A program made the position numbers and the translations under genes. This document shows positions 29,779 through 38,948 of a stretch of 64,000 nucleotides of DNA, piece by piece; position 1 is the stretch's first letter, and every line of letters starts with the position of its first letter. Source of the DNA: Betaproteobacteria bacterium HGW-Betaproteobacteria-9 (lineage in GTDB: Bacteria > Pseudomonadota > Gammaproteobacteria > Burkholderiales > Burkholderiaceae_C). The stretch is taken from NCBI GenBank assembly GCA_002842215.1, contig PHCC01000024.1, forward strand, positions 164,471 to 228,470. The letters are read 5' to 3'. Below the pieces are notes generated by a model. It was not told where the DNA came from. It saw only the letters and a list, made by a program, of their open reading frames with translations, and did not search any database.

Positions 29779-30315
29779 ATGGCCAACCGACAGTCACTCA
29801 AAGATCTCCAGGAACGTCTGGCCAAGCGCCTGAGCGCCGCCAAGACACAGGCCATTACCGCCTCGTGGCTGGCGGTGGAAGTGGGCGGGCAGAAATGCCT
29901 GTTTCCGCTGGTTCAGTCGGGCGAGATTTTTCCCTGGACCGTGGTGCAAACCGTGCCCTACACCAAGCCCTGGTATGTGGGCGTGGCCAGCTTGCGCGGT
30001 GGTTTGCACGGAGTTGTGGACCTGCTGCAGTTGCCCGGGATGGGTGGCGCGGGCACCGCGACCGGCAGCGATCGGGTGTCTTCCGAATCGCGCCTGGTGA
30101 GCCTGCACAGCGCGCTGGGGGTCAATGCCGTGCTGTGGGTCGATCGCTTGCTGGGCTTGCGCAACCCGTCCACATTCACCGCACTGGGCATCCGTCCGCT
30201 CGATGCCCCGCTGTACCTGGCGCGTTCTCTGATCGACCGCGACGGGCAGACCTGGCAGGAGCTGGATCTGCAGGTGCTGGCAGCGGAACCCGAATTTTTG
30301 GCCATTGCGGCCTGA
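29779..30315 (+). CDS. pilI: CheW-like adaptor PilI
   Basis: 178 residues, CheW fold, with the conserved GVASLRGGLHGVVDLLQL segment. It couples the receptor PilJ to the kinase PilL. It lies 40 bp after pilH. The start at 29779 gives a short helical N tail (MANRQSLKDLQERLAKRL). Confidence 0.9.
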   Translation: MANRQSLKDLQERLAKRLSAAKTQAITASWLAVEVGGQKCLFPLVQSGEIFPWTVVQTVPYTKPWYVGVASLRGGLHGVVDLLQLPGMGGAGTATGSDRVSSESRLVSLHSALGVNAVLWVDRLLGLRNPSTFTALGIRPLDAPLYLARSLIDRDGQTWQELDLQVLAAEPEFLAIAA

Positions 30316-30402
30316 TGTAGGTGTGCAGCTGGCTGCTAACGCGCTGTCCGAGCTTGCTGTTGCCGCCGGTTGCGGCTTTGTTATTTAGTTGGAAGGTTTT
30401 TC

Positions 30403-32652
30403 ATGGCCATGCTTGATCGATTCCAGGGGCTGTTCAAGAAGCAGGGCGCGGACGAGGCCGATCTGAGCCACGTCACAGACCAGGAAATGGCCGAACTCGC
30501 AGCGGCTCGGCTGGCGCCGGACCGGTCAGAGGACTTTGCCGAAAGCCGTTTGGCACCCGACGATGACGACCTGGCTTCGGGGGCCGGCCTGGTGTCGCTG
30601 CCGCTGTTGGGACGCAAGACGGCCGAGCAGCACCGGCGCAGCCTCGGTACCCTGCTCATCTTTGCGCTGGTGTTGCTGGTGGCGGTGATCTTTTTTGTGT
30701 TGAGCCAGACCGAGAAGGTCAGCCAGCAGGTGGCTGCGAGCGGTCAGGCGCTGATGCAATCGCAGCGACTGGCCAAGAGCGTGTCCCAGGCCCTGGTGGG
30801 AAGCCCTTCTGCGTTCCCTGAAGTGCGCGAGAGTTCCGAGGTGCTTTCACGCAACATGCGCGGGTTCAAGGAGGGCGACGCGGAACTGTCGATCGATGCC
30901 CTGGGTGCGGCCTACGCCGACCTGCTGGCCGAACTGACGCCCCGGGTCGATGCCGCCATGAGCAATGCCTCGACCGTGCTGGCCCAGCAGGCCATCCTGA
31001 CCCAGGTGGGCGATTCGCTGCGGTCGATCAACCGCCAGTCTTCGGACCTGCTGGAAATCGCCGAAACGATTTCGGCGCTCAAGCTGGAGCGCAACGCGTC
31101 CGCCAACGACATCTCTGCGGCCGGTCAGCTCGTGATGCTGACCCAGCGCATCGGTAAATCGGCCAACGAATTCCTGACTCTGGAGGGTGTGAGCCCCGAG
31201 GCGGTGTTCCTGCTCGGCAAGGACCTGAACACCTTCAAGGAGATCGCCGACGCGTTGCTCAACGGGAGCGACGAGTTGCGCCTGAAAGCCACCAGCGATA
31301 CGCAGATTCGCGAGCGTCTGGAAGCGCTGCTCAAGATGTATGACCAGACCCGCACCGAAGCGGCGGCCATTCTGGGCAACCTTCAGGGTCTGGCTTCGGC
31401 GCGTGAAGCCCAGGCCAGCATCATTGCCGACAGCGAACCGCTGCGCATCGGACTGCAAAAACTCCAGGGCGATCTCTCCGCCCGTGCTGGACTGGGTGGT
31501 CGCGAGCTGGCGGCGTTGCTGGCGAGTGCCTTGTTTGCCCTGCTTTGCGGTGGCGGACTGGCCTATGTGCAGCTGCAGGAAAGCCGCCAGAGCCAGCTGA
31601 CGGCCGAAAGCCAGCGGATCGCAGCCGAGTCGCAGGAACAGGACGCCAAGCGGGTGAACGACGCCAACCAGGCCGCCATTCTTCGGCTGATGAACGAGCT
31701 GCAGACGGTGGCCGAAGGCGACCTGACGCAGGAAGCCACAGTGACCGAAGACATCACCGGCGCCATCGCCGACTCGGTGAACTACACAGTGGAAGAACTG
31801 CGCTCCCTGGTGGGCAACGTGCAAGCCACGGCGACCCGCGTGGCGCAAACCACCTCGGCGGTGGAAAGCACCTCCACCGAACTGCTGGCCGCATCCAACG
31901 AGCAGCTGCGCGAGATTCGCGAAACCGGCCAGTCGGTGGTGGACATGGCGCAGCGCATCAACCAGGTGTCGGGTCAGGCGCAGGAGTCGGCCTCGGTGGC
32001 CCGCGTCTCTCTGCAGGCCGCCGAACAGGGTCTGCAGGCCGTGCAGGACGCCATCGGCGGTATGAACGCCATCCGCGACCAGATCCAGGAAACCTCCAAG
32101 CGCATCAAGCGCCTCGGCGAATCGTCGCAGGAGATCGGTGAAATCACCGAACTGATCTCGGACATTACCGAGCAGACCAACGTGCTGGCCCTGAACGCCG
32201 CCATCCAGGCCGCATCCGCCGGTGAAGCCGGTCGCGGCTTCTCGGTGGTGGCCGAAGAAGTGCAGCGCCTGGCCGAACGCTCCGCAGACGCCACGCGCCA
32301 GATCGCGGCGCTGGTGAAGGCGATTCAGACCGACACGCAGGATGCGGTGGCCGCCATGGAGCGCTCCACGCAAGGTGTGGTGGAAGGGGCCAAGCTGTCC
32401 GACAACGCCGGTACCGCGCTGTCCGAGATCGACCGTGTGTCGCGCCGTCTGGCCGAACTGATCGAACAGATTTCGGATGCGGCGTCCCGCGAAGCCGAAT
32501 CGGCCAACGAGGTGGCCGGCAACATCCAGCACATTTTTGCCGTGACCGAACAGACCGGTGAGGGCACACGTTCGACCGCGCAACAGGTGCGCGAACTCTC
32601 GGCCATGGCCGAAGAACTGCGCCAGTCGGTGTCCCGTTTCAAGATCGCCTGA
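30403..32652 (+). CDS. pilJ: Methyl-accepting chemotaxis protein PilJ
   Basis: 749 residues. An unusually long cytoplasmic N tail (about 85 residues) precedes membrane segment 1 (LLIFALVLLVAVIFFVL). A helical periplasmic type IV pili methyl-accepting sensor domain, membrane segment 2 (LLASALFALLCGGGLAYV), a HAMP region and a signalling domain with the hairpin tip ITEQTNVLALNAAIQAASAG follow. GGAAGG sits six bases before the ATG. PilJ senses pilus or surface contact in Pseudomonas. Confidence 0.93.
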   Translation: MAMLDRFQGLFKKQGADEADLSHVTDQEMAELAAARLAPDRSEDFAESRLAPDDDDLASGAGLVSLPLLGRKTAEQHRRSLGTLLIFALVLLVAVIFFVLSQTEKVSQQVAASGQALMQSQRLAKSVSQALVGSPSAFPEVRESSEVLSRNMRGFKEGDAELSIDALGAAYADLLAELTPRVDAAMSNASTVLAQQAILTQVGDSLRSINRQSSDLLEIAETISALKLERNASANDISAAGQLVMLTQRIGKSANEFLTLEGVSPEAVFLLGKDLNTFKEIADALLNGSDELRLKATSDTQIRERLEALLKMYDQTRTEAAAILGNLQGLASAREAQASIIADSEPLRIGLQKLQGDLSARAGLGGRELAALLASALFALLCGGGLAYVQLQESRQSQLTAESQRIAAESQEQDAKRVNDANQAAILRLMNELQTVAEGDLTQEATVTEDITGAIADSVNYTVEELRSLVGNVQATATRVAQTTSAVESTSTELLAASNEQLREIRETGQSVVDMAQRINQVSGQAQESASVARVSLQAAEQGLQAVQDAIGGMNAIRDQIQETSKRIKRLGESSQEIGEITELISDITEQTNVLALNAAIQAASAGEAGRGFSVVAEEVQRLAERSADATRQIAALVKAIQTDTQDAVAAMERSTQGVVEGAKLSDNAGTALSEIDRVSRRLAELIEQISDAASREAESANEVAGNIQHIFAVTEQTGEGTRSTAQQVRELSAMAEELRQSVSRFKIA

Positions 32653-32686
32653 CCGACAGGTCGGGTTTCAATTGCCACACATCGCC

Positions 32687-35600
32687 ATGCTCGACACCAC
32701 CACCGACAGTTTGTCGACGGACGCGCCGCTCGCCGACCTCGGTCCGCTCGCCTGGGTGTTCGACGAATTGCGCAAGTCGCTCGACGGTGCCAACAAGGCT
32801 GTCAGGCGGTTTGTGCGTGAGTCCGAACAATCGCGGCACAACGATCTGGAAGCGGTCGATCCGGGCTCGCTGCGCCTGGCTCGCCAGCAGTTGCACCAGG
32901 CCGTGGGCGCCCTGGAGATGGTGGGGTTGGTGTCGCCCGCGCAGGTGCTCAGGGGCATGGAAGCCGCCGTGCAGCGCTTTGTCCAGCGTCCCCAGACCTG
33001 TACCGAAGCAGCTGCCGCCAAGGTGGAGCGAGCGGGTTTTGCGCTGATGGAATACCTCCAGGCGGTGTTGAACAACAAGCCGATGCAGCCCATGGCCTTG
33101 TTTCCCCAGTACCGGGACGTGCAGGAACTGGCCGCGGCAGAGCGGGTGCATCCCGCCGACCTCTGGCCGTTTGAACGGCAGGCGAACAACATGGCCCCGC
33201 CAGAGGGCGCCAAGGCCTTGTTGCCGGATCCTCAGCTGCGCTCGATGTTTGACCGTCTGGTCCTTCTGGTGGTCAAGACCCACAGCCACGCTGCCGCGCA
33301 ACAACTCGCGCGCCTGAGTGCGGGCCTCTCGGCTGGCGCCGCCGTGCCCCGGGTGCGCACCTTCTGGCGCGTGGCGGCGGGCTATTTTGAAGCTGTGGCA
33401 CACGACCTGTTGCCCACCGATGTGTACGTCAAACGGGCCGCCTCCCGCATCCTGTTGCAGTTTGCCGGGTTTGCGCAGGCGGGCAAGCCGGCTGAGGTGT
33501 CCGAAACTCTGCTGCGCGACCTGCTTTTTTTCTGCGCACAGAGCCTGCCGGTGGACGGGGTCAAGACGCCTTACCTGAGCGCCGTGCGACAGGCATTTGG
33601 CTTGACCGACGCGTTGCCGGTTGACTACGCGCTGGCTTCCTTGGGACAGTTTGACCCGGCGGTGCTGGTGCAGGCGCGCAAGCGCATTGGTGCGGCCAAG
33701 GAGTCGTGGTCGCTGTTCTCCGGTGGTGATGCCAACCGGGCACGGCAGGTGGTGGATCAATTCGGCCTGATTGGCGACTCCTTGCTCAAACTGCACCCCG
33801 CCAGCACCGCGCTGGCCCAGGTGCTGGTCAAGGCGGTGGACCAGGCGGCGCGTGGACAAGCCGGTGTGATGCGACCCGAGCTCTCGATGGAGGTGGCCAC
33901 CACCACGCTGTACCTTGAGGCCGCGTTTGAAGATTTTGATCCCAGCGATGAAGAGTTCACGGAGCGCACCCAGGCGCTCGCGGCGAGGCTGGAGAGTGTT
34001 CTCGGAGGCGCACCGGCGGAACCCCTGGACGCCTGGATGGAGCAGCTCTACCGCCGGGTGAGCGACCGGCAGACCATGGGCAGCGTGGTCGGTGAACTCA
34101 AGGTCTCGCTGGGTGAGGCCGAGAAATCGCTGGACCAGTTTTTCCGGATGCCACGCGAAAAGGCCTGCCTTCATGTGGCGGTCTCACAGCTCGCCCAGAT
34201 GCGTGGCGTGCTGTCGGTGCTGGGGCTGGATCAGGCGGTGCTGGCGGTGACACGCATGCGCACCGCCGTCGAACAGATTCTGGACACCGAGGTCGATGAA
34301 GCCATGGCCCGCGAGGCGGGCACGTTCCAGCACCTGGGCGACAACCTCAGCGCCTTGAGCTTCCTGGTCGACATGCTCAACTACCAGCCCGCGCTGGCCA
34401 AGAAGCTGTTTGTCTTTGACGAAGAGTCGGGTGAGTTGCGTCCGGTCATGGGGCGCACGGTGAATCCCGCGCTGTCTTCGATGACCGACGAAGCCCAGGC
34501 CATCAGCGCCAGCGTGATGCGGGTGGTGGAGGGCGCGCAGGGCGACGTCAATCTGGCCGATCTGAGCCAGCAGCTCGACACCCTGGCCGATCAGGCCCAG
34601 CTGGCAGAACAGACCGGCGTGGCGCGCGCCGCGCGCGAGGCCGCGCAAGCTGTGGTCAACCACGATGCCCAGGCGGGTGCACAGGCTCTGGTCGGGCTGT
34701 CGCAGGTGGCGATGCCCGCCTCCGCCGCTGAGCCGGCACAGCCAGCTCAGGACAACGATGACGAAGACCTGCTCGACATCTTCCTGGAGGAAGCTCGCGA
34801 GGTGGTGGTCAATGGACTGGACGCGGTGCGTCAGTTGCATGCACATCCGGGCGAACTGGAACAGCTCACGACCTTGCGCCGTGCCTTTCACACCCTCAAG
34901 GGCAGTTCGCGCATGGTGGGCCTGACCGAATATGGTGAGGCCGCTTGGGCGATGGAGCAGCTGTTCAACGCGGTGCTGGCGGAACAACGCCCCGCTGCCG
35001 CCGGGTTGCTGACACTGGCGAAAGACGCCATGGAGGCGTTCGACCGCTGGGTGGATGCGATCGAGGCACGCGCCGCCGACGAGTGGAAAGCCGAACCGTT
35101 CATCCGCGGTGCGCAAGCCTGGCGCGACCAGTCGCTATACCTGCCGCTGGCGGTGGCCAGTGCCGTGGCCGAGTCGGTGCCTGTGGAGGTCGAGCCCGAA
35201 CAGGACGCTGCGCAGACCGTGACCGTGGTGGATGGGGATCAACCCGAAGTGGTCGACGAAGCGCCACGCGATTTTGCCGAAACGTCCTCTGCGGATCTTG
35301 ACTTCAGCCTGGAACCAGAACCCTCGATGAAGGGTGTCGAGGTGTCGTCGCCCATGTTGTCCGACATCGATTTCGACAGCCTCGCCCTGGTGTCATCCAA
35401 GGCCCACATGCCGGAGGCTGCCGAAGCGGCGGTTGAGCCGGACGACCGCGCTGAACACCCCGCCGCGGACGTGTCGTCGATGTTCGACGACATTTCGCTC
35501 GATCTGGACGACCTGTCGGCGTTGGACGATGCCGCACCTCAGGCGGTTGAAACGGCGGCCGGGTCCGAGGGAACCGGGGCAGACGAAGCCACCGGGACGC

Positions 35601-38600
35601 TCGAGGTACCCGAGCAGGTCGACGTGGACATCTTTGTCACGCCCGAAGCGGCCGATGTGACGATCGAGGTCGTCGACTTCGAGGACGTTCAGGTCGAACA
35701 GCCGGAGCCGGAGACAGATATTGCAGAGGACCCGTCAGACCCGACAGACCTGTCGCTGCCTGAGATGACATCGGAAGAGGCGACGTCCGATGCGACGGTG
35801 GCGGACGAGGAGCCGGCGTCGCCGGAAGCCGCGCCGGAAGAAGAACCAGTGGCCGATGCCCCGGCGGACGACATGCCCGATGACCAGACCCGGGTGATCG
35901 GACCGCTGCGCATCGGCATCAAGCTCTACAACGTGTACCTGAACGAAGCCGACGAGTGGTCGCGCCGTCTGTGCACCAGCCTCGCCGAGTGGTCGCTGGA
36001 GCGCCACGAGCCGGTGCCCGACCAGGCCGAGGCGCTTGCGCACTCGCTGGCGGGCGCTTCCGCCACCGTGGGCTTTCAGCCGTTGTCGGACATTGCCCGC
36101 GCGCTGGAGCATGCCCTGGGCGCCGTGGCCCTGCACCAGCAAGGTGGGGTGGTCGCCACCGCCGAACAGTCGCAGCTGTTTGTTGATGCCGCCGAAGACA
36201 TCCGCCGCCTGCTGCACCAGTTCGCCGCGGGCTTCTTCAAGGAGCCCAGTGCCGACCTGCTGGCCGCGCTGGACCGGCTGTTGCATGCCCCGGTGCCCAG
36301 CACCGAAGGGATGGACACAGAGCTGCCTTCGCGCTGGGATGCCGAACTGCCGCAAGACGCAGCGCCGACCATCGACAGCACGGTGGCGCCCGACGATGTG
36401 CCGTCGGCCTTTGCCCCGCCGGCATTCGAGGTCACGGGTTTCGGTGATCCCGCCAGCGTGATCGCGCCCCAGGTCGAGGCCGAGAGCCAGGGACCGGTGC
36501 AGGACATCGACGACGACATCGACGTCCTCGACACCATCGACGTGGACCTGTTCCCCATCTTTGCGGATGAGGCGCTCGAGCTGCTGCCCCAGCTGGGCGC
36601 GGCCCTGCGTCAGTGGGTGGCACGGCCCGAGAACACGAGTGCACGCGCCGAGGTGCTGCGCAACCTGCACACCCTCAAGGGCAGTGCCCGGCTGGCTGGC
36701 GCGCTGCGTCTGGGCGAGATGGCGCACCGCATGGAAACCGAGGCTGAGCGCTTGGGGTCCGAGGTGCAAAACTCGGCCGAGGTCGAGCCTCTGATGGTTT
36801 CTTTTGATGCCATCAATGCCCGCTTCGAGTTGTTGCGCCGGACCGACCCCGAAGTGCCCGATGTGGTCCGGCACGCGCCCGAACAGGCGGCGGCCGAAGC
36901 CCTGTCTGCGGTGTCGGTGCCAGAGGCCGAGGCCGTCGCGGAGCCGGTCGCCCCGGAGGTTGAACCGGTCGACACAGCCAACGTGCCCGGCCTGACCGGT
37001 CTGGATTTGCCCAGCGCGCCGAAGGCTGTGCAGGCCCGGGCTGGCGCCGCTGTGCGGGTGCGTCCGGAACTGCTCGACCGGCTGGTCAACCAGGCCGGCG
37101 AGGTGATGATCTCCCGCTCGCGCATGGAGTCCGAGCTGGTCACGCTGCGCGGTTCGCTCAAGGACCTGACGGGCAACCTCGACCGTTTGCGCATCCAGTT
37201 GCGGGACATCGAGTTGCAGGCCGAGACCCAGATGCAATCGCGTCTGGCACAGGCCCGCGATGCCGACCAGTCGTTCGACCCGCTGGAGTTCGACCGCTTC
37301 ACCCGCGTGCAGGAACTCACCCGCATGATGGCCGAGTCGGTGAACGACGTGGCCACCGTGCAGCGCAACCTGCAGCGCGCCGTGGAGGCGACCGAAGACG
37401 GTCTGGTCGCCCAGGGCCGTCAGACGCGTGAGCTGCAGCGCGACCTGTTGCGTACCCGCATGGTGGAATTCGAAGGCATTTCCGAGCGCCTGTACCGCGT
37501 GGTGCGTCAGTCCTCCAAGGAAACCGGCAAACAGGTGCGCCTGGACATCGTCGGTGGCCACATCGAAATGGACCGGGGCATCCTTGACCGGATGACCGCC
37601 GCTTTCGAACACCTGCTGCGCAACTGCGTGGTGCACGGCATCGAATCGCCCGAGGCGCGGCTCGCTGCGGGCAAACCGGCCGAAGGCCGGATCGAGATCC
37701 GGCTGGCACACGAACTCAACGACGTGTCGCTGGTGTTCCAGGACGATGGTGCCGGACTGGACCTGGTGCGTTTGCGCGAGAAGGCGCTGTCGCAGGGTTA
37801 TGTGGTCGCGGGCACCGAGCTCAGTGACGAAGAAGCCGCCCAACTGGTCTTCATGCCGGGATTGACCACCGCCAGCGAGGTCTCTTCACTGGCCGGACGC
37901 GGTGTGGGCATGGACGTGGTGCGCACCGATGTGGTGTCACTGGGTGGCCGGGTCGAAACCCGCACCCGGCCGGGCCTCGGAACCGACTTCAAGCTGGTGC
38001 TGCCCCTGACCACGGCGGTGACGCAGGTGGTGATGGTGCGCGCGGGTTCTCTCACGCTGGGCGTGCCGTCGAACCTGGTGGAGCTGGTGCGGCGTGTCAG
38101 TGCCGATGAACTGGCGCAGTCCTATGCCAAGGGCACTCTGACCGTGGCGGGCGAAGAGGTGCCGTTCTACTGGGCCGGGGCGCTGTTGCAGTCCTCCGTG
38201 CGGACGCAGGAAGCCCAGGGACGCACCCTGCCGGTGGTGATTTTCCGAAGCGCGGCCCAGCGCGTGGCCATGCACGTGGACGAGGTGCTGGGCAATCAGG
38301 AAGTGGTGGTCAAGAACCTGGGGCCGCAGCTCTCGCGCCTGCCAGGTCTGGCGGGTATGTCGGTGCTGGCTTCGGGCGCGGTGGCGCTGATCTACAACCC
38401 GGTGGCGCTGGCCACGGTGTACGGTCCACAGGTGCAGGAGTGGGTGTCCAACCAGACGCAGCAACCGGTGCAGGCCGGCGCGGAGACACCGCTGCCGATG
38501 GACATGGCGGCGAGCGCCGTGCCACTGGTGCTGGTGGTTGACGATTCCATTACCGTGCGTCGTGTGACGCAGCGCCTGCTGCAACGCGAAGGCTACCGCG

Positions 38601-38896
38601 TGTCGCTCGCGGCCGATGGTCTGCAGGCGCTTGAACGCCTGCAGCAGGAGCGTCCGACGGTGGTGTTGTCCGACATTGAAATGCCGCGCATGGACGGTTT
38701 CGATCTGGTGCGCAACATCCGCAGCGATCCGCGCCTCGCGGCCTTGCCGGTGATCATGATCACGTCGCGCATCGCCGAAAAGCACCGTGAACACGCGCGT
38801 GAGCTCGGTGTGGATCACTACCTCGGCAAGCCATACGCGGAAGACGAGCTGCTGGCCCTGATCGGGCACTACGCCAAGGCGGGCATCGAAGCCTGA
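32687..38896 (+). CDS. pilL: Hybrid CheA-type histidine kinase PilL/ChpA
   Basis: 2069 residues. In order: a FimL-like helical N region (1-600); Hpt 1 with His735 (HTLKGSS); an acidic, Asp/Glu-rich linker (about 820-1070); a divergent Hpt with His1119 (HSLAGAS); Hpt 3 with His1328 (HTLKGSA); a dimerisation helix pair; an ATPase domain with HLLRNCVVHGIESPEAR near 1641 and GRGVGMDVV near 1740; a CheW-like domain; and a receiver domain with Asp1996 (VVLSDIEMPRMDG). It is the kinase of the Pil-Chp array. No pilK (CheR) or chpB (CheB) follows it. The start at 32687 is 34 bp after pilJ. Confidence 0.93.
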   Translation: MLDTTTDSLSTDAPLADLGPLAWVFDELRKSLDGANKAVRRFVRESEQSRHNDLEAVDPGSLRLARQQLHQAVGALEMVGLVSPAQVLRGMEAAVQRFVQRPQTCTEAAAAKVERAGFALMEYLQAVLNNKPMQPMALFPQYRDVQELAAAERVHPADLWPFERQANNMAPPEGAKALLPDPQLRSMFDRLVLLVVKTHSHAAAQQLARLSAGLSAGAAVPRVRTFWRVAAGYFEAVAHDLLPTDVYVKRAASRILLQFAGFAQAGKPAEVSETLLRDLLFFCAQSLPVDGVKTPYLSAVRQAFGLTDALPVDYALASLGQFDPAVLVQARKRIGAAKESWSLFSGGDANRARQVVDQFGLIGDSLLKLHPASTALAQVLVKAVDQAARGQAGVMRPELSMEVATTTLYLEAAFEDFDPSDEEFTERTQALAARLESVLGGAPAEPLDAWMEQLYRRVSDRQTMGSVVGELKVSLGEAEKSLDQFFRMPREKACLHVAVSQLAQMRGVLSVLGLDQAVLAVTRMRTAVEQILDTEVDEAMAREAGTFQHLGDNLSALSFLVDMLNYQPALAKKLFVFDEESGELRPVMGRTVNPALSSMTDEAQAISASVMRVVEGAQGDVNLADLSQQLDTLADQAQLAEQTGVARAAREAAQAVVNHDAQAGAQALVGLSQVAMPASAAEPAQPAQDNDDEDLLDIFLEEAREVVVNGLDAVRQLHAHPGELEQLTTLRRAFHTLKGSSRMVGLTEYGEAAWAMEQLFNAVLAEQRPAAAGLLTLAKDAMEAFDRWVDAIEARAADEWKAEPFIRGAQAWRDQSLYLPLAVASAVAESVPVEVEPEQDAAQTVTVVDGDQPEVVDEAPRDFAETSSADLDFSLEPEPSMKGVEVSSPMLSDIDFDSLALVSSKAHMPEAAEAAVEPDDRAEHPAADVSSMFDDISLDLDDLSALDDAAPQAVETAAGSEGTGADEATGTLEVPEQVDVDIFVTPEAADVTIEVVDFEDVQVEQPEPETDIAEDPSDPTDLSLPEMTSEEATSDATVADEEPASPEAAPEEEPVADAPADDMPDDQTRVIGPLRIGIKLYNVYLNEADEWSRRLCTSLAEWSLERHEPVPDQAEALAHSLAGASATVGFQPLSDIARALEHALGAVALHQQGGVVATAEQSQLFVDAAEDIRRLLHQFAAGFFKEPSADLLAALDRLLHAPVPSTEGMDTELPSRWDAELPQDAAPTIDSTVAPDDVPSAFAPPAFEVTGFGDPASVIAPQVEAESQGPVQDIDDDIDVLDTIDVDLFPIFADEALELLPQLGAALRQWVARPENTSARAEVLRNLHTLKGSARLAGALRLGEMAHRMETEAERLGSEVQNSAEVEPLMVSFDAINARFELLRRTDPEVPDVVRHAPEQAAAEALSAVSVPEAEAVAEPVAPEVEPVDTANVPGLTGLDLPSAPKAVQARAGAAVRVRPELLDRLVNQAGEVMISRSRMESELVTLRGSLKDLTGNLDRLRIQLRDIELQAETQMQSRLAQARDADQSFDPLEFDRFTRVQELTRMMAESVNDVATVQRNLQRAVEATEDGLVAQGRQTRELQRDLLRTRMVEFEGISERLYRVVRQSSKETGKQVRLDIVGGHIEMDRGILDRMTAAFEHLLRNCVVHGIESPEARLAAGKPAEGRIEIRLAHELNDVSLVFQDDGAGLDLVRLREKALSQGYVVAGTELSDEEAAQLVFMPGLTTASEVSSLAGRGVGMDVVRTDVVSLGGRVETRTRPGLGTDFKLVLPLTTAVTQVVMVRAGSLTLGVPSNLVELVRRVSADELAQSYAKGTLTVAGEEVPFYWAGALLQSSVRTQEAQGRTLPVVIFRSAAQRVAMHVDEVLGNQEVVVKNLGPQLSRLPGLAGMSVLASGAVALIYNPVALATVYGPQVQEWVSNQTQQPVQAGAETPLPMDMAASAVPLVLVVDDSITVRRVTQRLLQREGYRVSLAADGLQALERLQQERPTVVLSDIEMPRMDGFDLVRNIRSDPRLAALPVIMITSRIAEKHREHARELGVDHYLGKPYAEDELLALIGHYAKAGIEA

Positions 38897-38921
38897 CCGT
38901 TCAATAGGCGCTGAACCTGAA

Positions 38922-38948
38922 GACCCCGGCCACCGCGCCGGGGTTTTT
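38922..38948 (+). terminator. Rho-independent terminator of the pil operon
   Basis: CCCCGGC and GCCGGGG form a 7-bp stem followed by TTTTT. The T run touches the stop codon of the convergent photolyase gene, so both genes end on the same few bases. Confidence 0.88.

Noticed and set aside
30847..32583. Long open frame on the minus strand
   Set aside because: Antisense shadow of pilJ; no recognisable domain and no ribosome site.
35735..37843. Open frame of about 700 codons on the minus strand
   Set aside because: Antisense shadow of pilL with shadow-like Arg/Gly/His composition.
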